Origin: Xylogone sp. PMI_703
Taxonomy: Eukaryota; Ascomycota; Leotiomycetes
Assembly: GCA_021399445.1 (NCBI GenBank)
Contig: JAJTUQ010000002.1
Location: 6,262,001 to 6,326,000, forward strand
DNA: 64,000 bases
Reading direction: 5' to 3'
The position numbers and the translations under genes are program-made. Below are positions 12,194 through 24,615 of this stretch, piece by piece (positions within the stretch are counted from its first letter, which is position 1; each line of letters begins with the position of its first letter). A model generated the notes under the pieces. That model had not been told where the DNA came from, made no database searches, and worked only from the letters and a program-made list of their open reading frames with translations.

Positions 12194-13080
12194 TTAAAAG
12201 CTGGCCTTTTCATCTCTGAATCTCCTGTCGTTGTCATAGTCAACTGTCAGAGATTTCCCGTCAGATGCTTCGGATACTTCACGACGCCATAGACTTTGTG
12301 ATCGGACTTCCTCGTCATCTCCGAACTCCTCGATCATGAGTACAATATCGTCGCTGACTTCTCTCAGCCACAAGCACTTGGCATAGTCTCTTACATAGAG
12401 CGCGCCAACGAATTGCATCAGAGTCGCAGCTACCACTCCTGCAGCGAGGGTTAGTTGCGCTAACCGGACAATCCTCAAGCAACCTTGAGGAGACCATCCG
12501 TGCGCTAGAACCTCTAATGAGGCCACACCATTTACCGCGAGACTTTGTGTGTCTACTCTGGCCATAGCGATCTGCGCAGACGAGAAGGAAGCATCTGTGC
12601 AGAATTGGCTTGAATAATCTTTTAATAAGCCCAGCAGGAGAAAACGTGGGACACAGCAGAGAATTGTGTCCAAGACGAGGTAATTCGCGAAGATTGCTAT
12701 CGATAATGCATGTTTCTAGCGGTCTATGTCAGTAAGAGCTTCATTGTCATACGAGGGAGTACAGCTCCTATAGTAGCACCAACAACCAGAGCTAGCTAAG
12801 CTCACGCAGCAATAACTTCCCAGTAGTGCAACAGCGTAGAAAGCAGGAGAAAAGATGCCGGAGGTGGACGTACCCTAACTGCTCCAATGAAACCAAACAC
12901 ACTCAACAAATTGGCAAAGTGTAAGTACCAGCTAAAAGCTCTGGAAAGATGATACGGATCATCAGGAAGCTGGTGGAAGAGTAGAGCGGAGAGCCCGTTG
13001 CTCGTGAGTGTCGCGAGAGCAACGATAATCGTAACCGTCCTATAAAGACTCGCAATTAGAAAGTGAACTCCAAAAATCAT
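12194..13080 (-). CDS. Small multi-pass membrane protein, function unknown
   Basis: Three exons (13080-12874, 12795-12763, 12715-12194) stay in phase and give 253 residues. Four or so hydrophobic stretches can be read: around TVTIIVALATLTSNG, LLSVFGFIGAV continuing into LALVVGATIGA, ALSIAIFANYLVLDTILCC running on to FLLLGLL, and LAQLTLAAGVVAATLMQFVGALYV. The last 50 residues are charged (EEFGDDEEVRSQS) and probably face the cytosol. An in-frame stop directly precedes the ATG, which supports this start. The exon 2 donor (GTACTC) is poor and was chosen because the stronger-looking GTATGA donor breaks the frame. No transporter or enzyme signature is recognised. Four-helix fungal proteins of this kind are often annotated only as integral membrane proteins. 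Confidence 0.6.
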
Positions 13081-14046
13081 CTATCGCATGTGTTTCCAAA
13101 GAAATACCACAGGTCTCGTGCTTCTAAGAGCTACCACATTGCCAGACCAAGCCACAAAAGATGGATTTGAAATGCATTTCAGAAACGTACCTTGACCTCG
13201 AAAGTGTCATGATTGCCGTCGAGCTGTCTATATATCCAAACGACGCGGGGAACTTCTGCTCAACGAAGCTTGCTCAAAAAGGTATGCAAGGTAGCAAAGC
13301 AAGCAAGGTCCAGAGAGCAAAAAAGTGAATGTCACCACTCCGAAGGGATTGGCGTATGGGTGGAGGCTCTTTTTGAGGGAAGAGGTGGTGGTGGTGGTCG
13401 CAGTGGATGAGTGGTGCTCGTGCTTGTATCTCCGAGCTTGCCGGTGTCCGCAAATCGACGCACGGCGATTACAGGCGGCTAGAACTCCCCTCCCGCACCC
13501 TAACTCGTGCTCGTGTGCTAGGTGGCTTGCTTGCCTTACTCGCTTTGGCCAGTCCCGTGCCGTATCGTGTCGTGTGCGGAACTTTTCTGCGTTTCTTAAT
13601 AAGCGTTTTGGGAAAGACTTGACTGGTTTGCTGGCTGCTTTTTTGTTAAGTCCGCCGATGGCCTATCTGGGGTATCTCTCTCTTCGGAGGGCTTTTTGCT
13701 TTGAGTCACCGCCGAAGTAATTGTAATATGCACCTCTTCTCGGGTAGCAAAATAATAACCTACGCGATTCCAGAATTGAGCAGGTATTTCCAGGTTTCGT
13801 ATATGCGTTTCGAGCTTTTGTCTCTTTTTGCTTCTTCCCCTCTTTACTGTGTTACTGTATTAAGACCTTTTCTTTCCTTTCAACGATGAAGAGAGGGGGA
13901 AATGGTGGGCGAATGGTTTGACTTAAATTGGGTGCATTAGGCGTATGGAACATCAAGGAACTGCTCGTCTATTCGTCGTTGAAGAAGCTTGTTTATGGAT
14001 TACTCAGTCTGCTTTGGGCTTCCCCACCAGGGTATGTTTACGGAGC

Positions 14047-14084
14047 ACGGAGTACACAGCACAGCACCGCACAGCCTACTCCGT
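14047..14084. repeat. Inverted repeat ACGGAGTA / TACTCCGT
   Basis: Perfect 8-bp arms at 14047-14054 and 14077-14084 separated by 22 bases that are rich in CACAGCA units. ACGGAGTA-type motifs recur in fungal intergenic DNA. It could be a binding site for a dimeric factor or chance. Confidence 0.5.
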
Positions 14085-14671
14085 AAGAGGACTTGCCGTC
14101 GCGTGTAGTTAACTCGGTATTACGGATTTATAATGAGGGTGAGCTGCACGTGTCTGTCGATTGCGGTGTTTTTGGACACATCGCACGGCCGCTGCTTCAG
14201 CTGATGTCGCGTGAGGGGAAAATGAGAAGAGGATCATTACACGATAAGGTTGCAATATCCACTGGATCCCTCCCAGCCCCCCGAATAAATGTCTCCGATG
14301 AGCAGAGAAAGTCATTGCTGCACTGATATTACTGTGGTAATTTTGGTGTTCCTCCCATAACTGATACGTCGTAGTATGATGATTTAAGCTACGATGACAC
14401 TATCGTCAAGGACGACAATGACGTTCTTCCCATAAAATGGCCCCGGACGTAGCCGTTACGGGCGCCGCGCGACCCTCTCGAGTACCAAATACTGGGGTTA
14501 GTAATCCGCGAATCAAACGTGAGTAATGGCCCCAGACCCTCTGACATCATTGGCGCGCAATAACCGTGCGGGCGTGGATAAGTCGGCACGGAGGGAATGG
14601 AGTTGAGAGAAAAGCACAAGGGCTTAAGGACCACCAACTCAGGGCCTAGATTTGGTCTGCTCCTCAATAGA

Positions 14672-14694
14672 CGCGCGGAAAACTCATCCGCGCG
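14672..14694. repeat. GC-rich hairpin followed by T run
   Basis: Perfect 8-bp arms CGCGCGGA (14672-14679) and TCCGCGCG (14687-14694) with a 7-base loop, followed by ATTTTT. It looks like an intrinsic terminator, but that mechanism is not expected for RNA polymerase II. A pol III transcript end or a structured non-coding RNA is conceivable. No pol III promoter boxes were recognised. Confidence 0.5.
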
Positions 14695-17600
14695 ATTTTT
14701 GCTCTGTTAGGTTGTTGCTTTTTTTACTGTGTAGGTTGGTATGCGTTCATCACACGCATATTCCGTTTTCCTTTCCCCGAAAACTGTATACATATGAAAG
14801 GGATCCTGTACGACACCACATACTTTGTATGCATCCAGCTTCGACTGCAGTGCTTGATATGGACCCTTTGGAGGAAAGCTGGATGGTTGTTATCTATGCA
14901 GAGTCATCATCAACACATACTTCCATGGAAGCGGCTTGAAGTTCCTTGGTCTGGCTGATGATGCCCTTTCAGCCCTCTTTTCTGGGCTGATGGCTATGGT
15001 ACGAAGGCTCAGGTATTTCTACCCGTCGTAAATACTTGTATACACGCTTTAGGAGCATGGAATTTTGGCTTAATAAGCATTATTCTGGGAAACTCGCAGT
15101 CAGCTTAGATTCATCCTCACGGCGATAACTCGGCTTAGTGAGACTTGTGATACCCAACAGCTTCCTTGCTTCCAGCAGCAATTGAATATGAAGCGCAAGA
15201 GTGTGCAGCCCTTTCCTCGGCCAGTGGAGAGATACGGTCCTCCTTTCAGAGTTTAAGCTTTCTCGCTGCACCTCCTGATTCAGGGGGTTGCGCTCCAGGA
15301 GAATTCGCGCTTTGATATTGAATATTGGAAGCTCGGCTAGGCACGACATCATTTCGAGTTCGGGTTCAGGAAGACGTTTAGAAACATATGCACCCTCCAA
15401 CATCCTGACTCGCTAAAGGGTTTCAGAGCTTTGATCCATCCGTATCACTGTGGCTGTTTTTTATCGCAAAAGTCATGTGGCTGACGTTTGATATTCTCTG
15501 GCTGGGCATCTGCTCTGTACGTACAGGAGCTGATAGCCCGGATGCGCCCTTCGTCTCCAGTAAGTCCAATTACCACAAACCACGGCTGATCGAGTTTATC
15601 TCAGAGGTTTGGCGTACTGTGCCAATGGAAGTCGCATCTCTCCTGGCTCTTTCGGATATCCAGGGCCCGAGGGACTCAGCCCCGTCTTAGTAAAGTGATC
15701 TAGACCTTCCAACCTGGAGGATGCGTTTGGTCCCCTTGGCCAGCTACAAGACGGGTGTGGCGCGCCTCAGCTAGGTTGGTTCTGGGGATCGTGGGTCCCC
15801 AGGACTTCCCCGGATTCTTTTCCTGGAAGGAATTGAGCGATGCCGTCCATGGTGAAGGGAAGTTTTGACGCTCTGGTGAGAATTGTCACTCGGGGGTTGT
15901 GTGCAAAGAACAAAATGGAGGATTAGGTTATGCGGTGAGCTAGTGTGCGAGTGCACCGCGCCAAAACACTGGCCGGACTCACTTGGCCCTGCGTCCTACC
16001 CGTGCGACGGCTCCGCTTGGAGCGATTGCCGTGGCTACTGAGGGCTACTTTTTGGAGGAAGGCGTGCCTGACGGTGGCCAACAGTTTCTTATATTAACCA
16101 AAGACCTCCAGTATTGGGATTCCACGCAGGTGCAATCAATTTCTTTATTATGGATGATATTAGGCTGGAGCTGTCCAAGGCCAGGAAGTATAAGCTGTGA
16201 TAATACGAGGATCGAGTGCAACATTCTGCCAAACCGCGGGGGCCAAGTACAGCACAGCCGTATTCGTTAGCCTCACCTGCTCTAATGGTCACACACAACA
16301 TTGGCTGCTACCGTCCAGTTCGTACGGCTGATGGGCGACGACACGTGCTAGAGATGCCCATTGTTTGTAGAGCGCCGACCACGTACATAGCTCCAATTGC
16401 CCTACAAAACAAGAGCAGAATGGACCTGTGAGGCCTTGGGTCAATTCCGGGAAAGGCCTCACGAAGGCTGTTCGTCGAGAGTGTGTGAGTGGGGCTTCAG
16501 CAGAGTCTTTCCACGGCGGTTAGAGTGATTCGAATTAATATATGTTTTCGATCACATTTTTGCCAGCTTTTTCTTCTTCAACCTCAATGGGCACATGGAG
16601 CGCGTTTGGCTGTTTGCGGGACGCGCTGCGCGGTTTACGACCTGCGACTTGCTGCTATTCGATCCGGGGGAAGCATCACCGCGAAACACAAAACCACTCC
16701 TGTACTCCCCGCCGCCTGAATGGTTGCTGGCCCCCCATCAGCAACCTTCATGGATAAAATTTACACGCAGAGTAATTTCTGTAGTAAGAAAAGCGGGAAT
16801 CTGCCGTAAGAGAAAGCCCAGCAGTTATTCAATGTGCGCCCGCAAACCATGTTGCCCATCTGTGCCGGGCGAATGAGATAGACGGCATCTCCACCGGCAG
16901 GTTCGCTGCATCCGACGCAGCCCAGCACGGTGGAATTCAGCAGCGCATCAGCGCATCAGCACATAGCACACCGGCAAGCACCTGCCTCCCAAGCAACCCG
17001 CGTATACTGTAGTGTATGGTAACTGTACGGTACTGTAGGGCGCCTGGTCGGCGATGATTCACAGGGCAAAAAAAGCAGAAGGGCGGGCGAGTAAGTGAAT
17101 GAACGGACACCACAGGGTCGAACTGGCGGCGCAAGGTGCAAGGGCCGCATGGAATCTTCTTCTGTGGTGCCTCTTCTGGAGACCAACCTCTTGGCCCCAA
17201 TATCCCCAAGCATAATGCTCCGTACTGGCACGGTCTGAGTGTAATTACCACAGTACAACAGCATTGGACGAACTTCGCAAGTTGTGACTGCCGCCGCACG
17301 TAAACGCTCCTGGGCTAGTGTGCATTCGGGCTGGTAGACGAGACCTCACCTCTGCTTAACCCATTACTGCCATTCACGTCCGGCAACGGTACTCGAAAAC
17401 AGATCCATCTTCTGCATCAGTAAACCCCTGGACATTGCCGTTCTGTCGTCGTTGGATGCTCTGCTAGCAGACATCTTGGTTCTTTGTCTTTTGATTCCCG
17501 TTCTTTGCTCCTTTACTTTCTGCACCGCTCTCGAGCTTTCCACAAGTAGCCAACCCCTCGCGAAGATCATCAGCGACCTTTCCCCCGTCCCTGGGAAACG

Positions 17601-17836
17601 AGGCGACGATAGCACCCCTTCAATCTGCTCTGTCTAGCATCCGGGCTCGCTGCCACCGAGATCTCTCTTTACCTTCGGGGCGTCAGAAGCTGTACAGCCC
17701 TTTCTCGAGGTCCAGAGGCTCATCCGCACCCATCCCCTTTCTCTCGACGGTCTACATCCCGTCCCTCTCGCAACGAAATTCACTCGTTCATCTCCCCCTG
17801 TGTACGCAGTCGCGACTTTGAGAAGTCGCGGAGTTG

Positions 17837-20800
17837 ATGGAGGGCCAGTCACCGGCTGGTAAATCTCAGTATCAGTACCAGTCGGATTCGTGGTCTCGAC
17901 TTGTGCGGCGCAACACACTCGCTGACAATCTGTCGAAGTCTGCCTCGCCCGTCCCCATTGTATCAACACAGGTGCCGACACACCTCGATCTTTTGCCTAT
18001 CCTCCTACCCTTGCAGCCCTCGTTCCATCAAGAGCAGCTCGATCGATACAACCGCCTCATCACATCGGGCAGGACCGCCCGGCTGCATTCCTCCCCGGTC
18101 CCCCCATTGCTTTCTGCTCAGCATATCCAGGCTGTGCCTGGACAGAGATTTGGCTCCAGTGGTGGAAATACAGACAAGAGCCACAAATCTTCGCCCAGGA
18201 CTGGTCATGGGAATAAAGACGCACGCAAATCCACCAAAGGCGAGCGTCCGCTCATAACAGAGAAGGAAGTCCCTAAGATGCCTGTGAAGAAGTTCGACAC
18301 ATCAAAAGCACATCCCGCACATCCCCTCTCTCAACACCACAATGCCAATTCCGCACAGCACTCTAGCTCTGTTCCATCCACTCCGCATCAACATGCTCGC
18401 AAGTTCTCCTTTGAATCGAGGGAGCCCTCGCCTACAGCTACAAACAATCACTCGCCACGATCGGCATATTCTGAGTCGAATAGCATTCTACCTTCGCTGA
18501 GACCCTTACCGCCGCCGCGGGGCTGCCGTTATGAGACAGCAATGGCGCAAGCGAGACGGCGTATGGCTTACAGTATTGGCACGGAGAAGTTGGAGGATGT
18601 GAAGTCTTCAGATTTAAAAAGTCAACTGACGGAAGAGGAAGAGAAGAAGCTATCCACAGATATGCGAGAACTCTACGAACGGCTATTACCAACGCCTGAA
18701 TCGGACGCTAAGAGGAAGAAATTGGTCGAGAAGCTGGTGACCCTACTGAATAATGAGTGGCCGGGCCACGACATACAAGTGCACGTATTTGGTTCGTCTG
18801 GGAATTTGTTATGTACTGATGAATCTGATGGTGAGTTTTCAGCTTTGATGGCACACTGGTAAGGATATAGAAAAACTGACGAATTGGCAGTTGATATATG
18901 CATTACAACGCCGTGGAAGGAGTTGGAGGGTGTCTGCATGATTGCTGAGCTCTTGGCGAGAAGTATGATACATCCTTGCAACAATTTTCAATACTTGTCC
19001 AAAAACAATTTGCTAACCTACAAATGTACAAATTCTAGGTGGTATGGAGAGAGTTATATGCGTGTCCAGTGCTAAAGTCCCAATCGTCAAGATATGGGAT
19101 CCAGAATTATCATTAGCGTGTGATATGAACGTGAATAATGTGTTAGCACTGGAGAATACTCGAATGGTCAAGACATATGTCCAGATCGATCCTCGAGTGC
19201 GGCCACTGGCTATGATTGTCAAGTACTGGACAAAGCGAAGAATCTTGAATGATGCAGGTCAGCATGTCGCGCGTCCCTTTATTTTCCAAATTCTCACACA
19301 CATGCAGCGTTCGGTGGTACACTGAGCTCTTATACCTGGATCTGCTTGATCATCTACTTCCTTCAGAACCGTAACCCTCCAATTCTCCCAACTCTCCACG
19401 ACTGGCCTGGAGCCAGACTGCCAACCAAAGACGGCAAGCCGAGTACATTCGCCGATGATCTCGAACAATTCAAAAACTATGGTCAGAAAAATGAAGAGAC
19501 TTTAGGACAGCTCCTCTTTTACTTCTTCCGATTTTATGGCCATGAATTTGACTATGACAATGTGGTCGTGTCTGTGCGAGGCGGCAAGAAGCTCACAAAG
19601 TTTGACAAGAAATGGCACTTGTCAAATAACAACAGACTCTGTGTTGAAGAACCTTTCAATATCACACGAAATCTGGGAAATACCGCGGATGACACCTCCT
19701 TTCGTGGATTACACATGGAGCTTCGACGTGCCTTCGATTTAATATCCGAAGCGAAACTAAGTGAATGTTGTCAGCAGTACGAATATCCCCCAGAGGAAGA
19801 GAGAGTTTGGGAAAGACGTGCACCTGCACCAAGACCGATATTGTCGCGAAGTACGTCTCAATCCGGGAGAGGAAGAGGCGGTACGCATCGTGGTGGTCGG
19901 CACAGCAGCCAACACAACCGAAATGGTACGGGAAACCGGAGAGCATCGAGTGGTGCGTTTGATAATATTGCATCTTATGTTCCTCAGGTCTTGCCGCCAA
20001 ACATGCCTGCCCAAGATCTGTGGTTTGCTCAGCAGGCCAATGCACAGTTGCATAATGATCTCTTTGCATCGTATTCCTTATTGCAAGCTCAGGAAACTTC
20101 GCTTCGAATGCAGTTGCTAGCCCAACAATCCCAGACAATGGCAGCTCAAGCCCAAGCATACGCGCAGTCTCAGGCGAGGATGCAAGGAAGTGGTGGAAGT
20201 GCTCAGCAGCCGACGGATAGGAATCGGACGCCTACATATGAGCAGCCACCCTTGACAGCTCCTATACGCCCGGATTCTTATTTTTACCCATTGCAATACC
20301 AAGCTGCGCCAATTTATGCGTACCACAATCCCAGTACAAGCCCTTCATCGCCATCTTTAACCTCAGCAGTCCCTGATTTGGAGAGGCGTATGCACAGATC
20401 GACCGTTGCAAACGGATCGGGTGCTGGAGCCGGGGTGTCAAGTAGTTCTTTGCGCTCTCAATCGCAACCTGCTTCTCGAACGGCGCAGGTACAAGCAGCC
20501 GGCATGGTCCCTCAATCTCCCAATGGGCTTGGCATCTATCACCCGCTACGACAGAATGGGATCTTGATACCAAGCTTCATCGCTGATGAAGCTGTGGAAC
20601 CTCACTTGGATGCGGGAGCCTACCGGACTCATTCTAATAGTCCACCAGAGGATCGTACACCAAAGGAATATGTCGGTTACTATGTGAATGATCATCCTGC
20701 GAGTCCAGCAAATCGCAAAGCATCCCTTATGCCTGCGGCAATCCCTGCTTTCGGAGATATTGCGCAATCAAGGCGCCGCTTATCGCAGGATCAATTGCCT

Positions 20801-21754
20801 CAGTCCATTCTCGATCGTCTTAGGCGACCGTCCAGATCACCCTCGCCTCTCGGTCATGAGCGTTCATTCTCCACAGGTGCACATTCTGCTCCAATGACTT
20901 CAACATCATCACAGCAAGGCACGCCAAACAGTGGTTTGCGTAGCGTGAACAACCATGGCCCTCTGGTCGTTAATGGCTCGGGATATTCCACACCAGCAAT
21001 AGGCATTAATAGACATATCACGACTAGCGAGAGCTCCGTGCCCGAGGATGTTGGCTATGAAACCGCCGTTGGATCTGTAGACTCCATGTCACAAGCTTCT
21101 ACCGCTACCGCTACAGATCTAGAGGCTCGGTCACAGTATATGAGAGAGTCGAGAACTGAGCAACAACCAATGCTTAACGGGGGCCATGCAGAGCCTGTTG
21201 CATCTTTTACCACACCACTGGTGGTCAATGGAAGCTCATCACAGCATGTCAATATCACTAGTAACGGTACCTCAGCTGTGGAGCAGACAAACAGTAACTC
21301 TCGACCGTCACCCAATCCTCGAGCTCGCTCAGGACGACATACTCAGAATGGTGGAGTTTCTCCTCTCGACATCGGTGCCGGCCAGAACGACGTCTTCCGG
21401 GACGAATCATCATATTTATCACCAGTATATGAGATTAAGACTCCCTCTCCAACCACTAGTCGAAAATTCGAGCCCTCTTTTGAGCGCAAACCTAGTGTAA
21501 ACGGTGGTGGAACTAAGGATATAAAAGCTGAGAACCAGAAGAATGCTACTAAGTTTAGTGTCAATGGTCCTTCCTCTCCGACTTCTAAGACCAACGGCCA
21601 CACGAGAGGCTCTAAGAGCGAGAGCGGTCCTCTCGGTACTTGGCAGAAGATACCAAAGAATAAGAAGAAAGGCCAAGAGCTGAAAAGTGCGGTAAATGGA
21701 CAGTCTCAGAGTGAGAGGCCACCACACAATGAGTCAGAGCGCAAAGGTGGTTGA
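17837..21754 (+). CDS. Cid1-type terminal nucleotidyltransferase with long disordered tail
   Basis: Four exons (17837-18830, 18891-18962, 19039-19257, 19308-21754) give about 1243 residues. The catalytic unit sits at about residues 285-560: VFGSSGNL with the DxD pair Asp331 and Asp333 (ESDVDICI), the third aspartate in LACDMNVNN (Asp384), a helical SSYTWICLIIYFLQ segment, and a PAP-associated region with LGQLLFYFFRFYGHEFD and EEPFNITRNLGNTADD. These are the hallmarks of non-canonical poly(A)/poly(U) polymerases such as S. pombe Cid1/Cid13 and Aspergillus CutA/CutB, which add nucleotides to RNA 3' ends and mark mRNA for decay. The first 280 residues and the last 680 are Ser/Pro/Gln-rich and apparently disordered, with an RGRGGTHRGGRH RGG-like patch just after the catalytic part. 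The initiating ATG follows an in-frame TTG. Whether it adds U, A or CU-type tails cannot be told from sequence. Confidence 0.93.
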
Positions 21755-22682
21755 ATTCATCAGCGAGCTCGACTGCGGTAGCGTTCTGCCAGTCTCGGCA
21801 AGTCAAGATCTCTGCTTTGACATGTTGAGACTTACCATTTTTCGAAGGAAGCGATAAGTCATTTGGAAATTTGTATAGACCGGCGAGAAGCTGAAAAAGG
21901 TTTCCTGTCCATAATACAGAATTCATTTGATAGGGATTCCTAATACCTTTGTGCAACATCCAGCAAAGTTGATGATCCAGTTTCCGAGAGGAAACGATCA
22001 CTTTAGAATCTGTTATCAAGGTTCAACGCGTTTATGATAGTGGCATAGATTTCTTTATTTGAAAAGATTGGGTTCAGCAGCACGCTATTCAGTAACGGCA
22101 AAACTCGAATGCGGACAAAAGGAATGTCTTGCTCGGGCAGGATGGATATACTCCTTAAAGTTTTTTTATGGCATTTGCAAGCGGCTTGGCTTTGAATCTC
22201 CATTTTTGAGTTGTATTTTCGCTCAGCACAAACTGGAGGGAATGTTTGGCGAGCCTGTGCCACAACAACTCTTATACATTTTTTTGCGTTGCATACATTG
22301 GGAGGTCTGACAACTTTGATACACCGATTTATTATTTTTTTTCCTAGGGTTTTGATACAACTGGTAAAAAAGAGAGAGCTTGGGCGAACTGGAAAAAGAT
22401 ACTCCCTGATTTTTAAAGATGGTTTAAGGTTTTCCGGTCTGCCCTTGTGTATGTAGGTTTTATCACGTGAAATAACTGGTCTGGGACCGTGAGGTAGAGA
22501 AGTGGCTCTGACTAACGGTGGAGTCTTGGCTGAAATGGAAAGATAAATATAAAAATGTTAGAAATGATACCCATTCCCGGTGATATGTGATGTGTGCATG
22601 TGTTTGCGAGTTTTGGGTTATAGCTACCTCCTAAACCACTGACATAAGGTTTAATTATAACTCTTCGTAACATCATAGCACA
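21755..22682. other. Convergent intergenic region
   Basis: Separates the 3' ends of the nucleotidyltransferase (plus) and Nudix (minus) genes. A 135-codon minus-strand frame at 22019-21612 overlaps the plus-strand gene's tail antisense and has no domain, so it is not called. The rest is AT-rich and probably two 3' untranslated regions. Confidence 0.5.
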
Positions 22683-23835
22683 CTACCACACCAAGCCCTT
22701 CCTTTTACATCCCTCCCAAAGCGCCCAAGCACTCAATGCTTTGGCGTCCCTCGCACCCTCTTTCCACAGATCCTCTAGCCTGACCACCTTCAACGTGATC
22801 TTCTCCCCTTGATCCCTCAGTCCAGTTAGTTTCCCAGCCCATTCGTCCAGCGTACTCCGTGGAACGCGTTTCTCATGCATAAAAATAGGGGTGTACTCAT
22901 CACAGCCTCCTGGAGAAGGGAAGACTGCCCTAGGAAGAGTCTCATGCTGCGAATGGGGATCACCAGATGATGAAGAAGGAGGGAGAGCAGGTGGGATGGC
23001 CAGCTCGGTGAGATTTATGAGCTCTGTTTCGGGGATTGTGAGACCTGGAGGAGTTGGTTAGAGAGTTTTGGTTTTGTTTTATGGATATATAGACGGATAT
23101 ATGTTTGAGAACAAGTAGGTTCTTCATCACTGTTATGCTGATATGCTGCAACTTACCTAACTCCTCCTCAATCTCCTTCGCCGCACTGCCTGCAAAAGTT
23201 CCTCCATCCACCATCCCAGCAGGCAACTCTACCAACCGCAAGCTCCCCGCTGCGACTCTCGGCTGCACGGTCAAGAGCACGTACTTCTCCTCAGGAGCAT
23301 CCTCGGGGATCAGTAAAATCAACATAGCGACGCTTGCGCCGCGCAGGAAGATGCTGCCGGGGAGTTTCTCGCCATTGGCATTCTGGATGTCAGCAATGAA
23401 CTTTACGAAGCCGAGTCTGTTGCCTCCGAAGCGGTCTATGGACTGGATCTTGATTGAGCGCAGGGTGTATGGAGAAGAGTGGAATTCGTGGGTTGGCGAA
23501 GTGGATTGGAGGGAGAGGTTTTTGCGGAGAGTGGAGAGCCAGTTCTTTTATTTTTGAGAATTGAAGAGTTAGTCGAATATAAGTCTTATGGTAAAGCTAC
23601 GAAATCGGTAGGAGTGATGATATGGTAAATGAATCTGACCTTAAGAGAGGGAGGTAGGTACCTTGAAGGCGGGGAATTCAAGCAACTGTTCCTTTGAGAG
23701 ATCTTCTACAAGCGTAACTTCGACGTTTTCCGAGTCTGGAAGTGTAAAAGTAGACATGTTCGATATGATTGCTGTAGACTTTGTTATATATCCAGGCCTC
23801 AATTGTGAATGGAGAGACTGGATGCGCCTGAGCAT
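22683..23835 (-). CDS. Nudix hydrolase, ADP-sugar diphosphatase type (NUDX14-like)
   Basis: Three exons (23835-23662, 23544-23157, 23044-22683) give 307 residues in phase. The Nudix signature ELPAGMVDGGTFAGSAAKE followed by IEEELG falls at about residues 160-185. It matches the plant NUDX14-like pattern (ELPAGM, a short acidic/Gly insert, then a REVEEEIG-like helix) better than the textbook box. The usual first Glu of GX5E is Thr here and the Arg of REUXEEXG is Lys, while the metal-binding EIEEE cluster is kept. Relatives hydrolyse ADP-ribose, ADP-glucose or related nucleotide sugars to AMP and a sugar phosphate. The N terminus offers two starts: the first ATG gives MLRRIQSLHSQLRPGY, which looks like a mitochondrial presequence, and a second ATG 26 codons on gives a cytosolic form. 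Substrate is not predictable from the sequence. Confidence 0.87.
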
Positions 23836-24615
23836 CTAGGTTATCTCATATAGTAGCTACCAAGAGCTGATGATTATACAGGCTTCTTTTTGTTGTTCAG
23901 ATTGTCTATTATATGGAACTTCGTATTGTATCAAAATATAAGTGGTTTGGATTTATCATAGCTCAAGTTGGGAGGGTTATTGGGACAACTGTTAGTGACG
24001 TCTGAATATGAGATCGGCTATATCAGCCTCGCGAGGCTGATGTCGAAGCTTTTGGCAGGCCAGGCGGGTCAGTTACACTAAGGAAAACTACATTTCAGGC
24101 TTGTATTGTTCAAAGAACTAATTTAGTATACAAGAGGCCTGTGTCGGTTATCAGCTTCCATATTCTCTTTTCCATTAGTCTTAGAACTCTTATCGGGCTC
24201 TAGGACAACTTAGTGGAGGATTGGAGGCTTGGGGATTGGGGCGATACTGTTCTATATCCAAACTGGTGATAATTGAAAAGAACAAATGAACAGTATTCAT
24301 ATAGACGTATTTCTGATTTATATCACCAGCACAACAATCTTCGTTGTACGAGCATCGTACGTATAGTGTCGCAATCTTAGGCATCATCAATCACATTCTT
24401 GTACGTACATTCTCATCTTCCATTGACCAGGATCAAGATTTGTTCAGAAAATGCACATAATTTTCATAAGGCGCACACATTTCACATGATCGTGTCAAAT
24501 AAAGAAAATAACCATGCACGGGGTATGGTGCACAAGATCCCATTGAATAAAGATCCCTAGAATCCCAGATGAAAGAACCGAACAAGAGCCATCTCGATGC
24601 AAACAGCCATTCCAT
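23836..24615. other. Intergenic: Nudix promoter and eL42 3' flank
   Basis: Both neighbours read leftward, so this contains the Nudix gene's upstream region on the left and the 3' untranslated region of eL42 on the right. AT-rich; no gene, repeat or RNA recognised. Confidence 0.5.

Larger units (their letters stand above)
13081..17836. other. 4.7 kb intergenic region between divergent genes
   Basis: Lies between a minus-strand gene (left) and a plus-strand gene (right), so it contains both promoters. No ORF here has a recognisable domain. It holds two short inverted repeats (listed separately) and a pyrimidine-rich leader (about 17640-17830) just before the nucleotidyltransferase start, which is typical of a fungal 5' UTR. 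GC-rich patches at 14450-14700 alternate with ordinary sequence. Confidence 0.5.

Noticed and set aside
21612..22019. 135-codon minus-strand ORF antisense to the nucleotidyltransferase 3' end
   Set aside because: Overlaps a well-supported coding region antisense and has no recognisable domain.
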